DNA of 7,431 nt, from the NCBI GenBank assembly GCA_945862035.1, contig CAMAXB010000153.1, positions 1 to 7,431 on the forward strand. Direction: 5' to 3'. Under the pieces are notes generated by a model. That model saw only the letters and a program-made list of their open reading frames with translations, made no database searches and was not told where the DNA came from. Position 1 is the stretch's first letter. Each line of letters starts with the position of its first letter. The translations under genes were made by a program, and so were the position numbers. This DNA comes from Opitutus sp. GAS368. Its GTDB lineage: Bacteria > Verrucomicrobiota > Verrucomicrobiia > Opitutales > Opitutaceae. This document shows positions 1 through 5,050 of the stretch, in pieces.

Positions 1-671
1 AGCAGCTCCTTGATCTCGATCTGAACGATCCGCTCACCCTCGTCGAGTTTACGGTCCGCCGGGTCGAGGCGCCGAGCTACGCCGCCAGCCTCGAGCAAAC
101 CGCGTTCGAGCGTCGCTCTGACTACCTCCGAGCCGTCAAGCTGCTGGAACAGAACGAGCTGGAAGTCCGGGCCGCCAAGTTTGACCGTCTGCCTTCGCTC
201 TCCTTGACGGGCAACGTTGGCCTCGCCTCGGAGGTTATTTTTGACGACGACAACGCCGATACCTGGGCGGGCGGCGTGAGCCTGAGTCTACCGGTCTTCG
301 ATGCCGGCCGCGTGCGCAACCTGACCGGTCTGGCCCTGTCCCGACTGCGCGCTCAGGAGCTCCGGTTGCGCAATCTCCGCCTGCAGATCGGCGCCGAGCT
401 CCGGTTGGCGTCGCAGGACGCCCGTTCCCGCAACGCCCAAGTCGCGGTGGCCGAGCGCAGTCTTCGGCTGGCGCAGGACGAACTTTCGCTGGCCCAGCGC
501 CGATTTGAGCAGGGTGTGGCCGACAATCGCGAGATCATTGATGCCCAGAACAGCCTCGCGGTCGCCAGCGATAATGTCGTCGAGGCCTACTACCAGTACA
601 ATCTCTCCCGTGTGACCCTCGCCCGCATCAGTGGCGACGTGCGCCTGGTGCTGAACGAGCAGGCGAACTGA
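1..671 (+). CDS. TolC-family outer membrane efflux protein, 3' part only
   Basis: This is the C-terminal part of an outer membrane efflux (OEP/TolC) protein, the channel that connects an inner-membrane pump and periplasmic adaptor to the outside. The reading frame is open from base 3, giving 222 visible residues ending in TGA at 669-671; the start lies outside the window. Family hallmarks in order are: a helix of the 'RSDYLRAVKLLEQNELEVRAA' type leading to LPSLSLTGNVG (about residues 62-73), the strand WAGGVSLSLPVFDAGR (88-103), a long Leu/Arg/Ala/Gln-rich helix that would form the periplasmic barrel, and the closing segment with QNSLAVASDNVVEAYYQYN before LARISGDV. The second OEP repeat is therefore present and apparently intact. 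Pump and adaptor genes, if linked, would lie upstream. Substrate cannot be inferred. The maf gene follows after 8 nt. Confidence 0.9.
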   Translation, partial: QLLDLDLNDPLTLVEFTVRRVEAPSYAASLEQTAFERRSDYLRAVKLLEQNELEVRAAKFDRLPSLSLTGNVGLASEVIFDDDNADTWAGGVSLSLPVFDAGRVRNLTGLALSRLRAQELRLRNLRLQIGAELRLASQDARSRNAQVAVAERSLRLAQDELSLAQRRFEQGVADNREIIDAQNSLAVASDNVVEAYYQYNLSRVTLARISGDVRLVLNEQAN

Positions 672-679
672 TCCGGGCT

Positions 680-1252
680 GTGCGCCCGCTCGTCCTCGCC
701 TCTGCCTCGCCGCGGCGTCGCGAACTGCTCGCGTCGCTCGGCCTCGCCTTTGAGGTTGTCACGGCTCAGGTCGTCGAGCACGAGGACCCGTCGACGGATC
801 CCCGGGTGATGGTGGCGCACAATGCCGCCCTCAAGGCGGACTGGGTGGCCGACCGGCATCCGGAGGCCGTCGTCCTCGGGGCGGACACGACGGTCTTTCT
901 CGAGGGCGCGGCCCTCAACAAACCAGCCGACGGCAGTGAGGCCCGTGCCATGCTCCGGCGTCTTAGCGGACGGACCCACACCGTGTTCACCGGGCTGGCC
1001 CTGCGTTGCCGGGCAACCGGGCTGTCCCTGGCGGACGGCGAAGGCAGTGATGTCACCTTCAAGCCGCTTGATGAACGCGTGATTGAGGAGTACCTCAGCC
1101 GGGTGCACACGCTCGACAAGGCTGGCGGCTACGGGATTCAGGACCACCCGGAGCTCATCATTGCCGCCTACGCCGGGTCGCTTTCCAACATCGTCGGGCT
1201 GCCGCTCGAAAGAACGAAACTAATTTTGACTCAAGCGGGTCTCCTGACCTGA
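680..1252 (+). CDS. maf: Maf family nucleoside triphosphate pyrophosphatase (YhdE-like)
   Basis: Maf proteins hydrolyse non-canonical or pyrimidine nucleoside triphosphates to the monophosphate and pyrophosphate, a cytoplasmic house-cleaning activity also linked to septum inhibition. The GTG start at 680 gives 190 residues, the usual family length, and puts the diagnostic LASASPRRRELL motif at residues 6-17. Further motifs are K52 in ALKAD, GADTTV with D69, NKP with K81, LSGRTHTVFTG (95-105), DKAGGYGIQ (146-154) and GSLSNIVGLPLE (166-177). R12, K81 and Q154 match the residue set described for the YhdE dTTP/UTP pyrophosphatase group rather than the YceF m7GTP group, so dTTP/UTP activity is the better guess. 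There is no good Shine-Dalgarno sequence. The gene starts 8 nt after the TolC-like stop and ends 22 nt before the TonB-like gene, consistent with co-transcription. Confidence 0.95.
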   Translation: MRPLVLASASPRRRELLASLGLAFEVVTAQVVEHEDPSTDPRVMVAHNAALKADWVADRHPEAVVLGADTTVFLEGAALNKPADGSEARAMLRRLSGRTHTVFTGLALRCRATGLSLADGEGSDVTFKPLDERVIEEYLSRVHTLDKAGGYGIQDHPELIIAAYAGSLSNIVGLPLERTKLILTQAGLLT

Positions 1253-1274
1253 GTTTTCGCTGTTCGCCCCGCCC

Positions 1275-2417
1275 ATGCCGACCCTTTCCGATCCGCCCGT
1301 CCGACCCGGGCCCCGCCGTCGGGTGGGATGGATGCGGCTTTCCAAGGATTCCGACACCCGCTCGATTCAGATCGGTGTCCTCGGTACGGTCCTGATCCAC
1401 TTGCTGTTGCTCGGGGTGGCGCCGCTGTTCGAGCGTCGCTTTGACCCCGCCTCCGTCGGTCCCGGCGCGGGCGATTCCTCGGGGTCAAACTTCGACATCG
1501 AACTCGCGCCGGATGCTTTCGAGGCCCCGGAGCCCCCGCCACCGCAGCGCTTCGTCGAAATCAATCCCGACGCTCCCGACAACGCTCCGGATGAGTCGCG
1601 CAACTTCGGCGCGCAAAATCAGCAGGTTGCGCAGGAAGTTCCTGATCCGGATGGCCAGAGCGATGCTCCGGCCGTCGAGGGACAGAACGAGATCGAGTCC
1701 ACCGCGATTGTCTCCGGCGCCCGCAACGAGGAACCCGCCGAAATCACGTCCGTCCAGCCGCCCAGTCCCGAGGTGATGCAGGAGATCGAGCAGGCGCTGC
1801 AGGAGGCAGCCCGCCAGGCCCAGGACCCGCTGTCCGGAACCGAGAAGGTCGACGGCGACTCCGCCGACGGGATCGGATCAAATAACGTGAAGCTTCCGGC
1901 GAACCCCACGGCTATCCCCGAGCGGATTGAAGGTACGACGGAGGCCACCCAGCGCGAGGGTTCCGCGACCGGCGGCGCCTTCCGCGTCGATCCGTCCCGC
2001 CCGGCGCCGCGTCCGTCCCTCATGGCGAGCCAGGTTCGCCCCGCCTTCCTCGCGGAGCGCGTCGATGGAACCTCGAATCTCGGCGTCATTGCCCACACCG
2101 CGCTGCGCACGGAGTACGGTGCCTACCTGGCGCGGATCATCGATGCGGTCGACACGCAGTGGGACAAGAACATCCGTTCCAAGCTTGAGGGTGGCTTCAG
2201 CTACCCGCTCGCAGGCAGCAAGGTCGCGGTGAAGTTCCGCCTCAACAAGGATGGCGACGTCAGCATTGTCGCCGTCGACGGATCCGCCGACACCGTCTGG
2301 AACCGCGTGTGTGTCGACGCCGTCGCGCAGCGGGCTCCCTACGGGGTGTGGTCGGACGACATGATCGCAGTCATGGGCGATTCGACGGAGATCACGTTCA
2401 CCTTTTTCTACCAGTGA
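1275..2417 (+). CDS. TonB-family (TonB/TolA-like) energy transducer
   Basis: This is probably a periplasm-spanning transducer that couples the proton motive force to outer membrane processes. From ATG 1275 it has 380 residues: a short Arg-rich cytoplasmic segment, one membrane helix (about 31-51, containing T38-x3-H42, reminiscent of the Ser-x3-His of the TonB anchor), a short EAPEPPPPQ stretch, a long low-complexity linker to about residue 270, and a C-terminal domain with YLARIIDAVDTQW, the strand VAVKFRLNKDGDV, and a terminal strand ending FTFFYQ, as in TonB_C/TolA_C domains. The linker is rich in Asp, Glu and Gln, not the Glu-Pro/Lys-Pro repeats of classical TonB. No exbB/exbD or tolQ/tolR is in the window, so TonB versus TolA role is open. 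An in-frame ATG at 1332 (M20) preceded by GGTGGGATGG is an alternative start that keeps the helix. Confidence 0.75.
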   Translation: MPTLSDPPVRPGPRRRVGWMRLSKDSDTRSIQIGVLGTVLIHLLLLGVAPLFERRFDPASVGPGAGDSSGSNFDIELAPDAFEAPEPPPPQRFVEINPDAPDNAPDESRNFGAQNQQVAQEVPDPDGQSDAPAVEGQNEIESTAIVSGARNEEPAEITSVQPPSPEVMQEIEQALQEAARQAQDPLSGTEKVDGDSADGIGSNNVKLPANPTAIPERIEGTTEATQREGSATGGAFRVDPSRPAPRPSLMASQVRPAFLAERVDGTSNLGVIAHTALRTEYGAYLARIIDAVDTQWDKNIRSKLEGGFSYPLAGSKVAVKFRLNKDGDVSIVAVDGSADTVWNRVCVDAVAQRAPYGVWSDDMIAVMGDSTEITFTFFYQ

Positions 2418-3181
2418 GCGCGGCGCCCGCGGATTTTTGGGACACTCTGCCCCTGGGTCGTGGCGTGGAGTCCATCGTGCGCGATGCCAACGGACTCGCC
2501 GCGTTTGCTAAACCGGCGGGCGTGTTATCCCATCCCAACGAGACGGCTGACCAGCCGCGCTCCCTTCTCACGTCCCGCTACGACCGCGAGGGTGAGTACT
2601 TCGAATGGAATCCGCCCGGCGGCGGCACCCGACGCCTCTGGCTCCTCAACCGGCTCGATGCCGCGACGTCCGGCGTCATCATGACCGCGTCGAGCGAGGC
2701 GCTCGCCAAGGAGATCCGCGCCCTGTTCCAGCGCAAGCAGGTGTACAAGGCCTACCAGGCCCTCGTCTTCGGCCAGCCCTCGGCCTCAAAGCAGGTGTGG
2801 CGCGACCGGCTGGCCGTGCTCAAGAAGGGCGGAGTGGTGCGCGCGGATACCGGGGGCAACATCCCGGCCGAGGCGGCCATGACGGTGCTGCATCAGCAGC
2901 GCGCCGCGGTGCCCCCGCTCGCGCTGCTCCGGCTCGAACCCAAGACCGGCCGCAGCCACCAGCTGCGCGTTCAATGCGCGAAACGCCGTCTGCCGATTGT
3001 GGGCGACGGGACCTATGGCGATTTTCCGGACAACCGCGCCTTTGCCAAGCGGACCGGATCCAAGCGGCTCTTCCTTCATTCGCATGAGACGTCGTTTAAC
3101 TACGACTTCGGTGGACGCAGTCATGCCTTCAAGGCCATCGCCCCGCTGCCGTCCGAATTCGCCGCGGCGTTGTCAGGCTGA
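2414..3181 (+). CDS. RluA-family RNA pseudouridine synthase
   Basis: The product isomerises uridine to pseudouridine in rRNA or tRNA; which site is not predictable. I chose GTG 2414 because it overlaps the upstream TGA as GTGA, which indicates translational coupling, and because the longer open frame upstream reads as an Arg-rich shadow of the TonB-like gene. This gives 255 residues, the size of single-domain RluA/TruC-type enzymes, with no S4 domain. Motifs: FAKPAGVLSHP near residues 34-44, RLDAATSG with the presumed catalytic Asp82, the helix ALFQRKQVYKAYQALV, GRSHQLRV (179-186) and PIVGDGTYGD. The motif normally reading HRLD is NRLD here (N79), a small departure; the catalytic Asp and following residues are intact. 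A segment around DREGEYFEWNPPGGG before the catalytic motif looks like an insertion relative to short RluA proteins. Confidence 0.9.
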   Translation: MSAAPADFWDTLPLGRGVESIVRDANGLAAFAKPAGVLSHPNETADQPRSLLTSRYDREGEYFEWNPPGGGTRRLWLLNRLDAATSGVIMTASSEALAKEIRALFQRKQVYKAYQALVFGQPSASKQVWRDRLAVLKKGGVVRADTGGNIPAEAAMTVLHQQRAAVPPLALLRLEPKTGRSHQLRVQCAKRRLPIVGDGTYGDFPDNRAFAKRTGSKRLFLHSHETSFNYDFGGRSHAFKAIAPLPSEFAAALSG

Positions 3182-3203
3182 GTAGAACAAAAACCGATCC
3201 GAA

Positions 3204-3287
3204 TTAACCACGGATGGACACGGATGCACACGGCTCCGGTCTAGCATGAGTATGAATCCGTGTTTATCCGTGTCCATCCGTGGTTAA
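3204..3287. repeat. Long intergenic inverted repeat with CACGGATG-type units
   Basis: Two 30-nt arms (3204-3233 and 3258-3287) are reverse complements at 28 of 30 positions and flank a 24-nt centre. The two mismatches fall together at 3226-3227 opposite 3264-3265. Within each arm a motif of the form ACGGATG(G/C)AC recurs with a 10-nt period. Repeats with this 'cacggatg...cacgg' wording are familiar to me from intergenic DNA of Verrucomicrobia and Planctomycetes, where they look like REP-type dispersed elements; that is recollection, not a search. It lies 22 nt after the RluA-like stop and could form a strong hairpin on either strand, but no T-run follows directly, so calling it a terminator is not justified. 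Confidence 0.85.
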
Positions 3288-3326
3288 AATTGCTTGGGTT
3301 CGTGTGAGAGTCCTACGGCTGTGCGA

Positions 3327-3356
3327 TTGACAAAATCGGCCTGCTTACCCTTCATT
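3327..3356 (+). promoter_or_regulatory. Candidate promoter for the aromatic leader and DAHP synthase
   Basis: TTGACA at 3327-3332 is a perfect sigma-70 type -35 hexamer. The best-spaced -10 candidates are CTTCAT (3350-3355, spacer 17) and TTCATT (3351-3356, spacer 18), each matching TATAAT at only three positions, so the -10 is weak. Transcription would begin near 3361-3364, at or just before the leader GTG. The -35 box is directly seen; activity is inferred. Confidence 0.4.
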
Positions 3357-3362
3357 CGTCGC

Positions 3363-3449
3363 GTGATTCGCGCGATCTCGTATTTTGGCCACTTCTTCTT
3401 CTGGGGGTATTTTACCCCGGAGAATGCCTGCGGCTGCCGCGAATCCTGA
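3363..3449 (+). CDS. Aromatic-amino-acid-rich leader peptide (attenuator)
   Basis: This is a small ORF of 28 codons plus TGA (3447-3449), in a different frame from the DAHP synthase downstream. Residues 7-17 read YFGHFFFWGYF, that is five Phe, two Tyr and one Trp in eleven residues; the rest is unremarkable. Such a run in front of the first gene of aromatic amino acid synthesis is the hallmark of a ribosome-attenuation leader peptide: shortage of charged tRNA-Phe, -Tyr or -Trp would stall the ribosome at codons 3381-3413. The start is the least certain part. GTG 3363 is the nearest standard start, has no Shine-Dalgarno sequence and sits near the predicted transcription start; the frame is also open upstream to GTG 3321 and TTG 3327, which would add 14 or 12 residues but lie upstream of the predicted start of transcription. 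The peptide itself probably has no function. Confidence 0.8.
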   Translation: MIRAISYFGHFFFWGYFTPENACGCRES

Positions 3450-3482
3450 GCATCGACTGACGATCCTTTCGCCCACAGCCGC
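3404..3482 (+). promoter_or_regulatory. Antiterminator and alternative hairpins of the aromatic attenuator
   Basis: GCGGCTG at 3430-3436, inside the leader ORF, pairs perfectly with CAGCCGC at 3476-3482, which contains six of the seven bases in the terminator's 5' arm, so the two structures exclude each other. The same upstream segment can instead fold locally as GCGG-CTG-CCGC (3430-3440), freeing the terminator. A further hairpin, GGGGTA-TTT-TACCCC (3404-3418), lies over the last aromatic codons and could act as a pause structure. A ribosome stalled on codons 3393-3413 would leave 3430-3436 free (gene on); a ribosome reaching the stop at 3447 would cover much of it (gene off). The pairings are seen in the sequence; the mechanism is inferred by analogy with trp, phe and his attenuators. 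Confidence 0.7.
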
Positions 3483-3507
3483 CTCCTTGGGGCGGCTTTT
3501 TTATTTT
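3477..3507 (+). terminator. Intrinsic terminator of the attenuator, before DAHP synthase
   Basis: AGCCGCC (3477-3483) and GGCGGCT (3491-3497) form a perfect 7-bp GC-rich stem with a 7-nt loop, directly followed by TTTTTATTTT (3498-3507). It lies 15 nt before the DAHP synthase ATG on the same strand and 27 nt after the leader peptide stop, so it makes sense only as a conditional terminator for that gene. Confidence 0.85.
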
Positions 3508-3522
3508 CCCCTCCTTTCCTCC

Positions 3523-4563
3523 ATGATCCTTCCGAAATCCAATCGCCTTTCGCCTGAGCAAGTCGCCGAGGTCACCCGCATCGTCGAGGGCTTCGGCTGC
3601 ACGCTGCAGCCCATCGTGGGCGCGCTGCGCACCATCTACGCGATCGTGGGCGACGAGCGCGATGAACTCATGATCAACCGCCTCGAGGGCCTCCCCTACG
3701 TCGATCGAATCGACCGGATTCAGTCGCCCTTCAAGCTGATGGACCGGCGCTCCGATCTCTCCAGCCATCGCATCAAGGTGGGCACGGTCACGCTGGGCGA
3801 GGAATTGCTGGTCATTGCCGGCCAGTGCACGATCGACCCGAAGAACCCGAATTTCTTCTACGAGACCGCGCAGGCCGTAAAGGAAGCCGGGGCCAATGCG
3901 CTGCGCGGCGGCGTGTGGAAGCCACGGACGAATCCCTACACGTTTCAGGGCGACACCAAGTCCCTCGATATCCTGATGGAAGGCTCCCGGCGCACCGGCC
4001 TTCCCGTTGATACCGAGGTCATGGAGGAATCCCACATCCATCTCGCCCTCGACGCCGGCGTATCCACCCTGCAGGTCGGGGCCCGCAACGCGCTGAACTA
4101 TTCCCTGCTGCGGGCGATCGGGAAGGCCATCGCGCACCGGAATGTGGCCGTGCTGCTCAAGCGGAGCATTCACATGGGGGCGATCAATGAGTTTATCTCC
4201 GCCGCGGAATACATCGCCGCCTTTGGCAATCCCAACGTGATCCTCTGCCCGCGCGGCACCACGCCCACGCTCGACGGCTACCGCAATCATCCGGACGAGA
4301 GCATCACGCCGCTGCTGAAGGAAAAGACCTGGGCTCCCGTGGTCGTGGACCCGTCGCACTCCGTCGGCAAGGCGGCCTACGTGCCGGCCTGCGCCCTGTC
4401 CGCCGTGGCCTACGGAGCGGATGGCCTGTGCATCGAGGCCCACGTCAAACCGAGCGAGGGGATCGGTGACGATCCCAAGCAGGCACTGACGCCCGACGTG
4501 CTCGCCGACACCATTCGTCAGGCCCGCGCGCTCTGGGCCTTGCGCCGCGCGACTCCGAGCTGA
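3523..4563 (+). CDS. aroF: 3-deoxy-7-phosphoheptulonate (DAHP) synthase, type I-beta
   Basis: The enzyme condenses phosphoenolpyruvate with erythrose 4-phosphate to DAHP, the committed first step of the shikimate pathway in the cytoplasm. ATG 3523 gives 346 residues, close to the 338 of the Thermotoga maritima enzyme, and collinear with it. Residues 1 to about 70 match its ferredoxin-like regulatory domain (FGCTLQPIVGALRTIYAIVGD); the barrel follows, with IAGQC, LRGGVWKPRTNPYTFQG, LQVGARNALNYSLL, LLKRS, ILCPRG and VVVDPSHS. The expected metal ligands are C102, H279, E305 and D317 (in DPKQAL). The usual GPC around the metal cysteine is GQC here, and KRG is KRS. Expression appears to be under leader-peptide attenuation, and the N-terminal domain suggests additional feedback inhibition by Tyr or Phe. 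There is no Shine-Dalgarno sequence; the ATG is preceded by a pyrimidine tract. No other aromatic gene is adjacent. Confidence 0.93.
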   Translation: MILPKSNRLSPEQVAEVTRIVEGFGCTLQPIVGALRTIYAIVGDERDELMINRLEGLPYVDRIDRIQSPFKLMDRRSDLSSHRIKVGTVTLGEELLVIAGQCTIDPKNPNFFYETAQAVKEAGANALRGGVWKPRTNPYTFQGDTKSLDILMEGSRRTGLPVDTEVMEESHIHLALDAGVSTLQVGARNALNYSLLRAIGKAIAHRNVAVLLKRSIHMGAINEFISAAEYIAAFGNPNVILCPRGTTPTLDGYRNHPDESITPLLKEKTWAPVVVDPSHSVGKAAYVPACALSAVAYGADGLCIEAHVKPSEGIGDDPKQALTPDVLADTIRQARALWALRRATPS

Positions 4564-4718
4564 GGAAGAGATTCTTGCGCGAAGTCACGAAGGGTTTTGG
4601 TCGGACCTCATGATCGCCTTCGCGGCTGCGCGTCGATTCTCGGGATGGGCATGTTTCGATAGCGACTTTCATTGGCATTAGCCTTGATTTTACCCGCAGT
4701 GTGGCCAATCGTGGCTAC

Positions 4719-5048
4719 ATGAAAAAATCCAGGCGCGTTCTCGGCGCGAAAGCCCTTCAGGCGGCACAGGCGGGCTCCGTGGTCTCCGAGGCGGCGAATC
4801 TCCGCCCGCGGACCGAGGTGTCGGTGCGCGAGGCCAAGGACCAGCTCTCGGCCTTGCTTCAGCGCGCACAGTCTGGCGAGGAGATTGTCATCACCTCAGA
4901 CGGCGAGCCGGTCGCGATGATCGTGCGACACCGCCCCAAGCCGAGCGGACGGCCTTGGGCGTCGTTGGCGGCATTTCGCGCAAGCCTGCCGCCCACGCCG
5001 GATTCGGCGGGAGCGATCGATGCGGGCCGGGAAGAGCGGATTGGTTGA
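4719..5048 (+). CDS. Phd/YefM-family antitoxin
   Basis: This is the antitoxin half of a type II toxin-antitoxin pair; it should bind and neutralise the PIN toxin encoded 2 nt downstream and repress the shared promoter. ATG 4719 gives 109 residues. The Phd/YefM fold is clear in residues 34-72: EVSVREAKDQLSALLQRAQS, then EEIVITSDGEPVAMIVRH. The C-terminal part with RPWASLAAFRASLPP is the probable toxin-binding region. The N-terminus is odd: about 32 basic and Ala-rich residues precede the domain, which in this family normally begins within a few residues of Met. In-frame alternatives are GTG 4701 (longer) and GTG 4818 or 4824, the latter two starting at the domain, with GAGGTG just upstream of 4824. 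No convincing promoter or operator was found upstream. Confidence 0.85.
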   Translation: MKKSRRVLGAKALQAAQAGSVVSEAANLRPRTEVSVREAKDQLSALLQRAQSGEEIVITSDGEPVAMIVRHRPKPSGRPWASLAAFRASLPPTPDSAGAIDAGREERIG

Positions 5049-5050
5049 GC

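Larger units (their letters stand above)
3182..3522. other. 341-nt intergenic region with repeat and aromatic attenuator
   Basis: No ordinary-length gene lies here. The stretch holds, in order, the long inverted repeat, a promoter-like -35 box, an aromatic-rich leader ORF, alternative RNA pairings, an intrinsic terminator and a pyrimidine-rich tract just before the DAHP synthase start. The DAHP synthase frame is open through part of it from a TTG at 3385, but that extension (Ser-, Pro- and Ala-rich, unlike the family) overlaps the terminator and is not credible as protein. Confidence 0.8.

Noticed and set aside
3204..3287. Inverted repeat as a CRISPR unit or intrinsic terminator
   Set aside because: There is one inverted pair, not regularly spaced direct repeats with unique spacers, and no T-run follows the hairpin.
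3412..4443. Long minus-strand open frame of 343 codons opposite the DAHP synthase
   Set aside because: It is antisense to a clearly recognised enzyme, has a Gly/Arg/His-rich composition typical of a GC-rich shadow frame, and shows no family motif.
4578..4624. Inverted 7-bp match CGCGAAG / CTTCGCG with an 'aagtcacgaagg' segment after DAHP synthase
   Set aside because: The arms are short, the spacer is 33 nt and no T-run follows, so neither a terminator nor a true repeat can be supported. The 'gaagtcacgaag' wording resembles a dispersed repeat but only a fragment is present.
4564..4718. Possible promoter upstream of the toxin-antitoxin pair (TTGGCA, TTGATT)
   Set aside because: No -10 hexamer with acceptable spacing and no clear operator palindrome was found.
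4955..5050. Upstream extension of the toxin frame into the antitoxin gene
   Set aside because: The PIN domain begins at MYLDTS (5051), directly after the antitoxin stop; the extension is antitoxin sequence read in another frame.
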